Below are positions 1 to 12,204 of a DNA stretch of 64,000 bases, in pieces (the first letter of the stretch is position 1; every line of letters begins with the position of its first letter). This stretch comes from Pseudeuparius sepicola (Eukaryota > Arthropoda > Insecta > Coleoptera > Anthribidae): contig OY987301.1 in the NCBI GenBank assembly GCA_963920635.1, positions 46,785,820 through 46,849,819 on the forward strand. The letters are read 5' to 3'. The notes beneath the pieces were generated by a model, which saw only the letters and a program-made list of their open reading frames with translations, ran no database searches and was not told where the DNA came from. A program made the position numbers and the translations under genes.

Positions 1-609
1 TTTGAAATTTGTCACGCGCGCACCGAAAAATCTTTATTTCCAAACTCGTAATGAGTTTGGAAGAGAAGAATTTCGAGTCTTTTTTCTTATTTACTAACCC
101 TGTTTTTTTCTTCAGTGCCTTGCGGAAAATTGGGTTATAGAAATTAATAAAAAAAAAACATAAGTTTTGTCTGTATATTTCGATATTTTGTATGCAATAA
201 TAATTGTTTTTCTGATAAGTGCACTGAATTGGAAAGAAATTTTTTTAAAACTTTTTACAATTTTTTCTGACATGAAATTATTATTCCTATCAAACAGCCA
301 AAGTAGAACAGTGTTTCAATAAATTATTATTTCCACAGTAGGTAGGTAGGTTATGCTATATCTATGTGGTATTTTGGATTTCTATTACTTTTTTCTTTTC
401 CTACTTTGTGCCTCTAAGATGTGTTGTGGTCGGATCTACCAATTCCGGGAGCAAACATTTTAAATATAACTTCGTCAATTTTGGCTCCATCTGTTTTTCC
501 CAAAAATCGCGACGTCTATATTTAGGTATAAAATTTTCAGATTAAAATTTTTCCCAGTCCAAATGCCAAAAAGGCACACCACTTTATTGGCTACTCTTAG
601 TTGCCCTTG
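1..609. other. Unassigned AT-rich DNA
   Basis: No reading frame of useful length, RNA gene or repeat structure was recognised here. The sequence is AT-rich and includes a short TAGGTAGG run near 340, a motif scattered through the window. Confidence 0.4.
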
Positions 610-1450
610 TACAGGGTGGTTCATTATAAATTGACACGCCCCTTAACTTGTTAGTTTTTGAGGTTAGAAAAAAAAGTTTTTGACAAAAGTTTTAGATAAA
701 TACAAAGTTTTTGTCTACAGTGTGTTCTAGAAAGCCGTGGCAGACATAACTTATGTTTTTTTAAATGGAACACCCTATATATTTTTGCATTTTTGAAATC
801 TGCTCATCAAGGCAATCAAAATAATATTAAACTTTGTGGCATTATCTTTTTCCGTTTTTGAAAAATTCCGTATTCAAATTTTATACTAAATTTATTTAAC
901 TCGAATTTATGGATCTCGTGATAAAGATAGACGATCAATGTAATAACGAAAAATATTTGTTTTAAACAAGAGAGTAACGTAGTGAAACTTCCAAAATGTT
1001 TAGGAGCTTTTACGATTTTCCTGAAATTCTTTATTTCTAGAATATACTTAATCAGTAAAATTTGAAAAGGCTCCTAAACATTTTGGAGTTTTACTATATT
1101 ACTCTCTTATTTAACACAAATATTTTTTGTTATTACATCGATCATCTATCTTTATCGCGAGATCCACAAATTCGACTTAAATAAATTTAGTATAAAATAT
1201 GAAAACGGAATTTTTCAAAAACGGAAAAAGATAATGCCACAAAGTTAATATCATTTTAATTGCCTTGATGAGCAGATTTCAAAAATGCAAAAATATATAG
1301 GGTGTTCCATTTAAAAAAACACTGCACACGGTCCAATAGCGTCACAAAAAACTTTGTATTAGTATGTAAAACTTTTGTAAAAAACTTTTTTTCTAAGCTC
1401 AAAAACTAGCAAGTTAAGGGGGGTGTCAATTTATAATGAACCACCCTGTA
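610..1450. mobile_element. Palindromic TIR element (TACAGGGTGG ends), non-coding
   Basis: The left half (610 to about 1020) is repeated in inverted orientation in the right half (about 1045 to 1450). The ends read TACAGGGTGGTTCATTATAA and its complement, and pairing continues with scattered mismatches to a short centre near 1035. No coding frame is present. The flanks carry TA, and CTTG also appears just outside both ends, so the target duplication could be TA or four bases. Such ends suggest a non-autonomous foldback/MITE, probably of the Tc1/mariner group (inference). Confidence 0.75.
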
Positions 1451-1502
1451 CTTGAAAATACCATTTATAAAAATTTTAAGTTTGATTTTTCCTACAAAAA
1501 AG

Positions 1503-2931
1503 TACAGGGTGATCATTTTTAGAGGCCCAGCCTCTCTTGGTGGAACACGGTCAAAGATATGGAGATATTATACAGGGTGAGTCAGAATGTATAGTAAATA
1601 CCTTAAAGGGGTGTTCGGCAGGTGATTTTAAGGGGGTCTTTCATATAAAATTTTTCGATTTGGGCTTTCCTTGCCAAGTTATTCGGGTCTACAAGGTGAC
1701 CCAAATATTTTTTTATTTATATCTCAATAACGGCTCTACTTAAAAATTTGAAATTTGGTATGTGTTATCTACTCTCTGGAAGACGCCTTAGGGTAGTTTA
1801 TTCATTTACACACTGTCCTAAAAAAGGGTAAAAACTAACAATCCCTATTAATTTTTTTGCTCGGATTTTTTGTGGGTCATTTTTACGTATAACAAAAATA
1901 TGATTTGCGTAGCCCTTTTATTTAAGAAACTTTTTTCCCTGTACATTTTTTCTCGAAAACACAATATTTTTCCTACAAAAAAATAATTTCATGATAAATG
2001 CCATTCCCCTGACTACAGAAAATCAAGTAAAAATTCATAGTAGACGGGCGTCAAACAATTTAATTATTTTTTTTACTACTAACCTGAGAAATCAACATTA
2101 TTTACCTCATTCCTCTAATGAGAAGTAATATTTCTCTCCTTAAGTAAATAATGATAATAAAAAAACCTAGGTAAATAATGAACAATTTTCTATATGACAT
2201 TTAAAAATTATTTTCATTTTATCAGCTTGACAACTGCACTCCCAGGCTTTCGAAGTATTTGAAAAAAGCGAGAAATGACTAAAATATCAAAATCTAATCA
2301 AATATGTAAAATGTGGCAATATTTCAATGTTAGTAGTAAAAAAAAATCTATAGACACTTCGATTGAGAAGGCCATTATTTACCTCGCATATTATATGCTC
2401 GGTAAATAATGGCTCACTTCTCAACCTAAGTGTATAATCATTGATTAAGACGAATTCCTTATTCAATGGTATAATGTACTATTATTGAACATTAAAAAAA
2501 CAAAAATATCAGGTAACAACAATTCAGCTTCGGGATAAAAAAAATGTTACAGTAGATGCCCAAAATGATAGGTCCATAATAAAAGGGCTACACAAATCTT
2601 ATTTTTGTTATACGTAAAAATGACCCACAAAAAAATTCGAGCAAAAAAATTAATAGGGGTTGTTAGTTTTTACCCTTTTTTAGGGCAGTGTGTAAATGAA
2701 TAAACTACCCTAAGGGATTTTGAATGATGTAACAAAAATGGTATGTTGGTGGGAAAAAATATTTCTTGGCGCCGCAACGCGACGCCTAGCGTCGTATTAG
2801 CAGAGAGTCGCTACATGGGGCCAATTTATTCCTTTATACACCCTATATCATCTCCCATATATATAATATCTCCATATCTTCGACCGTTTTCCACTAAGAG
2901 AGGCTGGGCGTATAAAAATGATCACCATGTA
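1503..2931. mobile_element. Second palindromic TIR element (TACAGGGTGATC ends)
   Basis: The left end TACAGGGTGATCATTTTT matches the inverted right end at about 2914-2931. Internal blocks also match in inverted orientation, for example about 1790-1920 (ending in the Tacgtataacaaaaatatgatt region) with about 2580-2715. The centre (about 2090-2450) holds smaller inverted pieces around TTATTTACCTC and GGTAAATAATGG. The short frame over the left end is simply part of the TIR. No transposase is seen, so it is a non-autonomous foldback adjacent to the one at 610-1450. Confidence 0.7.
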
Positions 2932-3061
2932 CATAGACGAACTAACACAACCAAAATTTAAATTTATATACTTGTAAATTCCATCCGGAAGAATTTTAGA
3001 AACATCAAATTCAGCCTATAGAAGCCTTCAATCAAGATTAGGCTAGATAACTATTGTAGAT

Positions 3062-3505
3062 AATAAAAAATAAAGGATAAAAAAACCTTTTTAAAAATAA
3101 ACTTTTATTTAAGTCATGTACTAAAACGAATAAAATAAAATAAATCTAGGTTTTCGTTAAATTCAATGACAAATTGCGACAAATTTTTGTAAATCAAAAA
3201 GCTAGTCGCGCGAATTATAAAGAAAATACATATTTTGGCAAGTAGGTACTTGCTTATCAACCAATCACTGTTTATTAAAATTAATTGGTACCTACTTTCT
3301 ATGAACATTTCTCGCGACAAGCTTTTTAAATTACAAAAACTTGGCGCAATTTGGCACTGAATTATTCTAACAAAAGCCTAGACTTATTTTATTTTATTTT
3401 ATTCTATTCGGTGTAGTACATGATTTATTTCATTTTATTCGTTTTAGTACATGGCTTAAATAAAAGCATGTTTTTAAAAAGGTTTTTATCTTTTATTTTA
3501 TTTTG
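3062..3505. repeat. Foldback head of a composite repeat family
   Basis: The block reading cctttttaaaaataaac near 3087 and aagtcatgtactaaaacg near 3112 returns inverted at about 3440-3500. CTCGCGACAAGCTTTTTA in the middle is also found in the larger palindrome at 55091-55430. With 3540-3830 it forms one member of a family that has a palindromic head and a CCGCCATCTT body. Confidence 0.6.
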
Positions 3506-3539
3506 TGCTTTTTAGTACATATTTGATTCCCATATCAGG

Positions 3540-3832
3540 AGAGTGGTAAAGAAATTTAGTCCGCCATCTTCGAGCGGCGGCCTTATTGCATTTAGTGTGA
3601 TCTCACTAACTTTAGCGTTTTCTACTTCTCAAGCCCTTTCATTTGATACCCATAGTAAGTATTAGAAAGTATAAAGTATTACAATATTGAGTATTGCATA
3701 TTGCATTGTCACCGGAACTAAAGGTGTATGCAAAATTTCAGCTCAATCGGATGTCAGGAAGTGGTTCTAATTCAGCTTGCAAGATTCGACCCACACTAAC
3801 AGGTGAAGTTAAATAAAAAAGCTTGTAAAATA
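3540..3832 (+). repeat. CCGCCATCTT / ATTTCAGCTC repeat body
   Basis: The stretch beginning near 3560 (tccgccatcttcgagcggcg) and ending near 3815 closely matches 58855-59375 on the same strand, including the segments tattgagtattgcatattgc and tgtcaggaagtggttctaat. It ends with a tail containing AAGCTTGTAAAA, comparable with the tail at 56105-56122. It is a repeat unit with no coding potential. Confidence 0.65.
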
Positions 3833-4451
3833 CGATAAGCGGAAACAAGAGTGCGACGGCGAACATATTGTACCTATCTTTGTCTATTTAGTGTCCCCTC
3901 TACGGAAACTCGCTTGAGGAGAAGGCAGGAGTGGGAGCACGGGGGAATTCCGTGTATTCATATTGATTTCGGCTTTGCAGTGTTTTTCTAGAAGTCGATC
4001 TACTTTTTTATTTGCAGTTCCAAAAATTCGATTTTTTTACCAAAATGTAACTAATAGATGGAGGAACAATTCGTATGAAAAATTTTTTTAAAAAACATTG
4101 TTGGTACTTGTAAAATTTACAAAAATGCTACCGTTTTATTTTCTCGGGAGTATTTGAAGGAGTATTTTTGTTACCATTAAAAAACTACAATTAAAAAATT
4201 GTCCATACGAATCGTAGACCTACATTTTCGCCACAGTTTGAGACAGGTTTGACAGAAATCAGTTTACGTATAACAGAGGAGATAGATTTTGAAGTTTCAA
4301 ATTTCGTTTTGCATTTTTGGTGGACGTCCTGGGACTAATTCCATGTAAAGTATACGGTAGAAAGCTAGCGGAATTCCGTGCGTTTATCTGTACCTACTAT
4401 TTGCAGTGCCATTGCTCTTAAGGTTACTATTTAATTGCTACATAAATTGGC
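3833..4451. other. Unassigned DNA upstream of the LTR element
   Basis: No gene seen. A small inverted pair, cgtatgaaaaattttttt near 4072 and its partner around 4200-4215 (gtccatacgaat), suggests another short MITE. GAATTCCGTG occurs twice (about 3945 and 4371). Confidence 0.35.
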
Positions 4452-4728
4452 GAGTAACAGAAAGGTCTAATGCATTTTGGCATTGTACCGCATTTACTGC
4501 ATTAATTGACATTTTGTAATTTACGACTTAACATATAATAAATTCATGAGTATGTGCTGAAAAGGTGTCTCATTTTTGAAGTGCAAGAGTAACAAGAATT
4601 CACCCCGTCTCCACTCAGCTACCAAGTGCATCGCGTTATACTACCCGTTCCCAAGGCGGTGCACTATAATTTTTTTTGGAACAGACCATATATCTTATTT
4701 AACATCTTTCCACCTAATAATATCGTTT
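4452..4728 (+). repeat. 5' LTR (277 bp)
   Basis: Starts gagtaacagaaaggtctaat and ends ccacctaataatatcgttt. It matches 12205-12481 base for base as far as I can read. An AATAAA-like stretch (ataataaattc) near 4540 may serve polyadenylation. The primer binding site follows five bases after its end. Confidence 0.92.
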
Positions 4729-4733
4729 AAAAA

Positions 4734-4745
4734 TGGCGCCCAACT
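4734..4745 (+). other. Primer-binding-site-like motif
   Basis: TGGCGCCCAACT lies five bases after the 5' LTR. TGGCGCCC is the usual complement of a tRNA 3' end in retroelement primer binding sites, so it is the likely minus-strand start. The exact tRNA cannot be stated from this short match. Confidence 0.7.
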
Positions 4746-5232
4746 AATTTATTATACTTTTTGCACTTCAAATTTGTTACACAATAGTATTTTTGGTATA
4801 TTTTGAGGAAAATTACGATTTCTACTGCTATTTTAGTATATATTTTGTATAGGTTTATTGTCAAATTCTATATTTTAAAATATTGTAATTTGTGGAGTGT
4901 GTTTTTTTATGAAAATCATAAATTTTTTTCAGTCTAAAAACTGTTGAAAGGTATCAAGTTTTTTTCACTAAGCTGTGCAAAAAGAGTTTGGCTCAAGGTT
5001 ACCATTTAAGTTTTATATGAATATTTCTGGTGCCACATATTTTACTTTTTATAAATCATTTGGATACTTAAATACTTGCTTCACGATTGTATTAACTGGA
5101 TTTATTTTTACAACCTTTTGCGGCTTCATTTTAGAACTTAGCATATTGAATTAAATTCCAACTTTTTAATTTTTAACTTTAACTTACTTTGATTTATTTC
5201 TTTTTCTGAACATTCCAAATTAACTTTACAAA

Positions 5233-6636
5233 ATGGTTTCAATAAATGCCTCCGATATAAATCGCTTAGTTTCTGACGAATTGGCATGGGAATTAAAGGT
5301 TCGCGGTGTTGAAGGGCTACAGTCAGCCAAAGATATGCGTGGTGCACTTAGGCAGTTACTGTCTTTGGAAAAAAAGGGCAAAATATTTCTCTTAGGTCTG
5401 TTGAGTTTGATTTTAACGATGAAATTAAAATTATCGAAAGTAAATATAATGAAATTCAAAAGTCGGTAAAGGAAGCATCCTGTTGGTGAAAAAAAATTAA
5501 TAGCACAAGTTCATCATATTTCTGGGCGAATAGATAAACTTAAAACATCTTCTGGCGAGGAAAATAAATTAAAATCACTGTGGTTTGCTAAAATTTTAGC
5601 GCTTACAAATAAATTTGAAAATAAAATTTCTAAAACCAAGTCAAAGGCTGTGAGCGACTTAACTATTATCGAATCCGCCTCTGAATCTGATAATGAGGAT
5701 TCTATTAGTGTTAGTGATTTGAATTTAAACCCTCTTTTAAATTCTACTGAGGGGAACCTCAACCGTTGGGTGCGTCAATAAAGCCAACTCCCGTGGTAAA
5801 ATGGAATCTTAAATTTTCTGGTGAAGGTCCCGGTAAATCGCTGAGTGCGTTTTTACAACAAATTGAAGAGAAATTTAACCAAAGACCCACTTTTTCATAG
5901 TGCGGGTGATTTATTCACAGGCGAAGCCTATTTATGGTTTCAGTCCCGCAGATCTAATTTCAATTCTTGGGAAGAACTGGTCGAAAATCTTAGGGAATTT
6001 TACTTACCATCAGACTACAATGATAAAATGCTAGACGAAATTAAAAGACGCACCCAGGGTTTAAATGAACGTTTAAGTGTGTACATATTAAAAATGGAGG
6101 TTATTTTTTTCCGTTTAACGGTTTCTCTCAAAGAAAGCACAAAATTAAAAATGATTCTTAAAAATTTAGCCCCATTTTATCAGATTCAGTTAGGTTTGAC
6201 AAAAATAAATTCAATATCTGATTTACAGAAAATTGGTAAAGAAATTGAGGAAAAGAAAGAACTAGTAGACAATTTTACTCCTCCATTGCGAAAAAAATCA
6301 GACTTGCAACCGGATCTAGCTTACGTTGAAGCTTTAGATGCAGCCAAAGTTGATGTTTTTCAACCTAGAGATAATAAATTTTGTTCTTATTGTCGAAAGC
6401 CCGGGCATGTCAAGGACTACTGTAGACGCCTTCAAAATAAACCTTCTACCTCTACTTCCAATTTTTCAAGTAATAATCCACCTCAACTGTCAAATCAATG
6501 TAATTTTTGCAAACGTATAGGCCATAACGAGCAACAATGTTGGTCGAAAAATAAAACGTGTTTTAGATGTGGCAAACCGGGTGTCACAAAACAAACTTGT
6601 GACAACTGTCCAAAAAACTCTTTGGCCAAGCGATAG
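5233..6636 (+). pseudogene. gag: Broken gag of the gypsy-type element
   Basis: The likely start is ATG 5233 (MVSINASDINRLV...), a gag-like N-terminus for insect Ty3/gypsy elements. The frame then shifts: useful coding moves to another frame around 5390-5486, ends in TGA 5487-5489, and returns to the first frame. Later pieces (about 5776-5870 and 5845-6636) again need frame changes. The long C-terminal piece carries three CCHC zinc knuckles: CSYCRKPGHVKDYC (about 6382), CNFCKRIGHNEQQC (about 6499) and CFRCGKPGVTKQTC (about 6559), the nucleocapsid hallmark. The protein would package element RNA in cytoplasmic particles. As it stands it cannot be made in one piece. Confidence 0.88.
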
Positions 6637-7138
6637 TTGGTTGCACATCGCCCCATGGCATCAAGACAACTATATTGTAGACACTTCGGACATTGACAAA
6701 ACTCACATTATTATTGATTACATTTTAGAAAGTTTAGGTAATGATCAACGCCCATACGTCACTATTTCCATATTGGACATTAAAATTATTGGTTTATTAG
6801 ATTCTGGTGCGACTAGAACCATTCTTGGTAAAAGAGGTTGGGATTTATTGAAAAATATTGGTTATACTTTAGAAAAAAATATAATTTCTTGTAAAGTTGC
6901 TAACGGTCAATATGCTAATTCTATTGGTACTTTAACACTGCCTGCCACTTTATATAATAAAACTAAATTAATTGAATTTATTGTCGTCACTGAAATTCCA
7001 CATTATTTAATTTTAGGTATAGATTTTTGGAAAAAATTGAAATTATTCCAAATTTATGTGACGGCACTTGGAAATTTTTTAATAAATCCGTTGATGTTAG
7101 TATTGATGAAATTCTTGGCAGCGCAGATAATCTATTAA
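6569..7138 (+). pseudogene. Retroviral-type aspartic protease region of pol
   Basis: This frame overlaps the end of gag by about 70 bases in another frame (+1 relative to gag). The protease motif LLDSGATRTILG begins near 6794, with the catalytic Asp codon at 6800-6802, and is followed by the hydrophobic stretch HYLILGIDFWKKL typical of the second conserved protease block. Coding then slips frame near 7030-7060 into a segment running to about 7210, and again into the reverse transcriptase frame. These two slips break the polyprotein between protease and reverse transcriptase. Confidence 0.88.
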
Positions 7139-7202
7139 CACCTTCTCACAAAATTGAATTAAATAATGTTGTAAATATTTTTGACAACAAAAAAGCAATA
7201 GG

Positions 7203-8492
7203 TTGTACCAATTTAGTGGTTCTAATCCAATAAAACAAAGATATTATCCAGTTAATCCAGTTATGCAAGCTCATATTGACAAAGAACTTAACGACATGTT
7301 AGATCAAGGCATTGTTGAACCTAGTAATAGTCCTTGGTCTAGTTCAATTGTATTGGTTAAAAAGAAAGATGGGTCTTATCGATTGTGTGATGATTTTCGG
7401 AAATTAAATTCTGTCGCTGAAAAAGATGCTTATGCAATACCATATTTGTCAAATAGTTTAGATAAACTTTCAAAAGCTAAATATTTCTCTACTATCGACA
7501 TTAAAAGTGCTTTCTGGCAAATAAAACTAGATGAAGACTCGAAACAGTACACGGCTTTTACTGTGCCCAATCGAGGCCTTTTCCATTTTAATCGATTACC
7601 ATTTGGTCTTCACAACTCCAGTGCATCCTTTCAACGTTTGATTGACAGCATCATTGGTCCAGATTTGGAACCGTATGCATTCGCATACTTAGACGATATT
7701 GTTATTAGTACTCCTACATTTGAGAAGCATATCGAAATTTTAACAGAAGTAGCCAATCGTTTAAATAAAGCAGGTCTTACCATTAATAAAGATAAAAGTC
7801 ATTTTTGTTGCTCTCGTGTAAAATATTTAGGATATTTTGTTGATTCTCAAGGTTTGCATGTCGATCCCGACAAAATCGAAGCGATTTTAAAACTTCCAAC
7901 TCCTAAGAATATCCGTGAGGTACGTAGAATATTGGGCACTGTATCATGGTATCGTAAATATGTTCCACATTTTTCTGATCTTGTCACGCCACTGACTGAA
8001 CTGCTTAAAAAGGATAAAACGTTTAACTGGGACCAAAAGTGTCAAGACGCATTCATCAAAATCAAAGAATCTTTAGTAAAAAGTCCAGTTTTGCATGGAC
8101 CAGATTATAGTCTTCCCCTAATATTGCAGACTGACGCTTCAGGGTACGGTATAGCTGGTGTTTTGACACAACCAGATAGTGACGGACAAGACAAGGTGAT
8201 TTGTTACGTAAGTCGTTCATTAACCACTCAAGAGCGCAAATATTCTACGACCGAACGAGAATGTTTAGCAGTTTTATACTGTATCGAAAAACTAAGGCGA
8301 TATTTGGAAGGTATTACCTTTGAAGTCATAACAGACCATGCATCATTAGTCTGGTTACAAAATCTAAAGAATGTAAATGGCAGATTAACCCGATGGTCTG
8401 TTCGGTTACAACAATATTCATTTTCTATTAAACATCGTAAAGGAAAATTTATGGTAGTTCCTGATATGCTTTCGCGTGCAGTTGTCGATTAA
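7203..8492 (+). pseudogene. Reverse transcriptase and RNase H of gypsy-type pol
   Basis: The domain begins with the entry block PVNPVMQAHIDKELNDML, then VLVKKKDGSYRLCDDFRKLN, LPFGLHNSSASFQRL and the catalytic YLDD at 7686-7697. RNase H follows, with LILQTDASGYGIAGVL (first catalytic Asp), the Glu in STTERECLAVL and ITDHASLVWL (third acidic residue). This is the polymerase that copies element RNA into DNA and removes the RNA strand. The reading frame is intact for 430 codons and ends at TAA 8490-8492. The same frame continues open straight into integrase, so this stop is a nonsense change, not a natural end. Confidence 0.93.
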
Positions 8493-9302
8493 GTATCAAT
8501 AAAAAATTCTAACAATAATGCCGATCAAAATTTAATTTCTGACAAATGGTATAATAAAATGTTTAAATCAGTGACAGAAAAACCTGGAAAATTTCCCAAT
8601 TGGTCTATTATTAATAATATTTTATATAAACATGTCAGTTCTAAGTCTTCTAATTTGGCACAAAGAGATAACGAATGGAAACAAGTAGTGCCAAAGCAAA
8701 ATAGATGGAAGGTTTTAAAAGATCATCATGACGATCCTACTGCTGGCCATCCAGGCATTTTTAAAACCTTTCAAAGAATTCATCAAAGGTTTTATTGGCC
8801 AAAATTAAGATCAGATGTCAAGCATCATGTCAATAACTGTCTCACTTGTATTCAGCATAAGCCTGAACAAAAAAGTCCGGCAGGTTTATTATTACATAAT
8901 TCTGTTACAAATCAACCGTGGCGTAAAGTTGCTATTGACATTGTTGGACCACTTCCTAGATCTAACCAAGGTTTTAAGTATATACTAGTTATTGTCGATG
9001 TTTTTACGAAGTTTCCACTTATTTTTCCTATGCGTTCAGCTAATTCGAAGCAAATTTGTAAACTTTTTCTAAATAACGTTATTTTATTCTTTGGTGCACC
9101 AGAAATACTTCAGTTAGATAACGGACCTCAGTTTGTGTCAAAGAAATTTAAAACTCTTTGTTCTGACTTCAATATAAAATTATCATATAATCCAGCTTAC
9201 CATCCGCAAGCTAATCCGTCAGAACGTGTCAACAGAGTGTTGAAAACAATGTTAGCTTCATATGTTCACGAAAATCACCGAATTTGGGATGAAAATAAAT
9301 AA
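8493..9302 (+). pseudogene. Integrase N-terminal and core region
   Basis: It is in the same frame as the reverse transcriptase after the TAA at 8490. The HHCC zinc-binding region is visible (HHDDPTAGHPGIF ... CLTCIQHK), then the core with AIDIVGPLPRS, the second Asp in LQLDNGPQFVS and the Glu in NPSERVNRVL. These are the DDE residues that insert the element DNA into the host genome. The frame ends at a second in-frame TAA (9300-9302), after which the remainder of integrase continues in the same frame. Confidence 0.92.
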
Positions 9303-9803
9303 ATTTCTTGTGCAATGCGAGCAAACGTTAGTGAGACCACCCAGTATACTCCATACTTTTTAAATTTTGGAAGAGAAATTATTCTTTCGGGTGAAGATTT
9401 TGCAGATAAAGACAATTTTAATAATTCTTTTAGAAATAATTTAAATAATGTCCAAAATTCAAATAATTTTAATTTAAAAAATCATGTTTCAAAATTGCAA
9501 GCTTTACGTAATATTTTTCCGGAAATCAGACAAAGAATTATAAAAGCACACGAGGGTCAGAAAAAGTATTATGATTTACGAAAAAGACCTTATTCGTTCG
9601 AGGTAGGTCAACTTGTTTGGCGACGTAATTTTGCTTTGTCTGATGCTGCTAAATATTTTAATGCTAAATTAGCACCCAAATTTCTTGGCCCATTTACCAT
9701 CAAAAAGAAAATTTCACCATGGACTTATGAACTAACAGATGTTGACAATAAAAACGTTGGCACTTGGCACGCTAAAGATCTTAAACAAGGTCCAGATCAA
9801 TAA
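9303..9803 (+). pseudogene. Integrase C-terminal region
   Basis: It continues the integrase frame after TAA 9300-9302. YTPYFLNFGREIILS is the usual segment after the catalytic core, and FEVGQLVWRRNF ... LAPKFLGPFTIKKK ... WHAKDLKQ is the GPY/F-type C-terminal module of gypsy integrases. The frame closes at 9803, which I take as the natural end of pol. Confidence 0.88.
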
Positions 9804-12204
9804 GGTTACAGTAATTTTGTCAATTTTCAGCCACATATATATTTTCTCTATAATTAATTTTCCTCTTTGGCAATGATTGAAAGAAAGAAAGAAACTTTCA
9901 ATCATTTACCTCAACATTTAATTATTTGCAAAGTATTTTCTCCTCCATTGAGTGAATAAATGAGTAATTATTTATTATTTATTTATTTATTCACTGAATG
10001 ATACACATACTAGTTTTTTTCGTAACCCGTAACATTTCCTGATGTTATTTTAAGTTTGACAAGTTCTACATCTTGTTGGGTTTACAGGGCTGGTAAACCC
10101 TGAGCTTTGACTCTAAACCTCTTAGGCCTCGTGGCAGAGCCCACAGCCAAGTTGAGTCTCCTTTCGGAGTGTCTCGTTGCGTTTGCGGTGGCAGATGGGG
10201 GTCCTGGCGTAGTCTTCGGACATCGCGATGCGCCAGGATGCCGATCGGTCGCTGTGGAGGCACGAGATACTCCCAGAGGAAGAACACAACGACTACCATC
10301 CATCGGTGGGTAACAGGAAGGAAGTGGTATTTTCATTTTCTTCCAGCCACACGTTTTGTGCTTGTGTTGGGGTAGTAGCGACCATTGATTGATTTTTTTA
10401 AGTTCATTTCCATTTTTTTTAAATCGTATATTTAACATGTTTTGAAATTGGTTGGTATATATCTGTTTTGGTAGTTTACTTTGTTACGATGGGACGATGA
10501 TTTGGCCTAGTCATACATTTCGATGCATGGCACCGCGATTTGACAAATTATCGACCTACCGTCGCACAATTTTTGGGTAATTTTAGTACCAATCAATAAC
10601 AGTTTCAATTTCCATTTTTTTTAAATTCAATTTATCGATTATTTTACAAATATTTTGGGCACATGTGAGATTTAAGTATTTGTAAGTTTAGATGCTGGTA
10701 GAAAAAACAGTTCTTGTTTTTTTTATATCACGTTAGGGTGGTATTTGTAACACTTATTTTCCAAATAAAACATAAAATTCAAGAAGCAATGGTATTTAAA
10801 GGTTATTCTTATGATTTATTCATAGTTATTGATTTAAAATTATAAGTTTTCAGTCACTTCATATTTCATTCTACCCTGGTTCCTCGAACAGTGTTTTAAC
10901 CTAAAATATTTAAATAATATTAGCCTCATGTCGATAATAAAATATTATAATAACCTTCTTACCATGCCATAGCATGCTTTTCCTTGCTTATTGAACATTT
11001 CTAGTCCTGGGAAAATAAGGTAATTCTAATTTCCTTGTTTGTTTACTTTTGTGGGTCGCTACTACAGTGTTTTGCTTTCTTGGCAACTGTAATAAAGAAA
11101 AAAAATAATCAGCACATACTTACTCTATTATTATTCACTTTTACAAACTAGGTATATCTCATTTCTGGTTTTCATATTAAACATTTATTTAAGATTTTTA
11201 TTGTAATCCATATATTTATAAGTACTATGAGGTCTACAGCATAAACATAAACATTTACTTACCTTTTATTGTATTTCTATGGGAAGTGGCATATGTTGCA
11301 TAATCATTTGGTGTTCAGCTCAAAAAGTAGTTGCATTTTATATTTACATTCTTCAAATATTTCAATCAATTTTCGTTTATAGGTTATCAAATTCAGATGT
11401 CAAAACAGTACCTCTTCTTCTTTTTGTTTGGTTGTTGCTTTTGTGGTCAATTGGGTTTTAGTTCAAATGGAACTGTCATGTCACAAAACAAAAAGAAGAG
11501 GAGGGCACTAACTTCATAGCAAAGTTTTTATGTCGGTTAAAATGTATTTATAGATCGAATTCTTCGTTTTTAAGACACATAAATTTTGAGATTTGCCTCG
11601 AAGAGAAGTTGTGGTGTTGCGTTATTATTTTACGTAGCGACATTGTCGGATTTTTCCAAAGTTCTCTAGTTAAGTCAGTGTAGTATGATTTTTCATTGAC
11701 TTATCCGTTGTACGGGAGATAAACGAGCAAATCAAAAGAAATTACTGCCAGCCGATCAACATCTCAAGGTATATAAAAAGAATTCTTTCTAGTTAATTTT
11801 TTTTACTGCAATGATGTTTTTTTTTATAACTTGTCATTCTTTTATTATTATATTTGAAGCTGAATACCGGTGAATTGCAACATGTGTTTTTTTCCCCATA
11901 GGCTGTTTCTGGTACCTGCCAGTAGTTTCTGGTACCTGCCAATTGTGTCTGGTATCTACCGATTGTTGCGGTGCAGACCAATTGCTTTGACTCCTGCCAA
12001 TTGCTGCCTTTGGTTCCTGTCAACGGTTTGGTTGCTGTTTGGCTTCTGCCGATCGCACGTTCTTGCTGCTGGTCAAGACCTTCTCTTTGGCAGTCACAGT
12101 GTAAGCGTACGATTAATTTTTGTATATTTTGATTACCATGGGTGTTGCGGAAACCCGGGATTTTGTTATTAAATATTATAAATATATTAAATTAAAATAT
12201 TAAG
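9804..12204 (+). other. 3' internal region of the LTR element, no envelope frame
   Basis: About 2.4 kb lies between the pol end and the 3' LTR. It holds a perfect hairpin at 9872-9906 (12-bp arms AATGATTGAAAG), an AT-rich inverted pair at about 9950-10004, a GC-rich block at about 10075-10370, an inverted pair with CCTCTTC and GAAGAGG arms at about 11411 and 11500, and a degenerate 20-bp tandem repeat at 11901-12075. No long open frame with signal peptide or transmembrane segment is seen, so an env gene is absent or erased. The GC-rich block may be a nested fragment of another element. Confidence 0.6.
11901..12075. repeat. Degenerate ~20-bp tandem repeat
   Basis: Units around GTTTCTGGTACCTGCCAATT start at about 11905, 11925 and 11945 and decay through about 12070. 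The open frame across it is a product of the repeat, not a recognisable gene. Confidence 0.7.

Noticed and set aside
10066..10438. Overlapping frames on both strands in a GC-rich block
   Set aside because: GC-rich DNA keeps all frames open by chance. No motif is seen, and the position inside a retrotransposon 3' region argues against a host gene.
9804..12204. Possible envelope gene of an errantivirus-type element
   Set aside because: No long frame with signal peptide, furin-like site or transmembrane segment. The element is called Ty3/gypsy without env.
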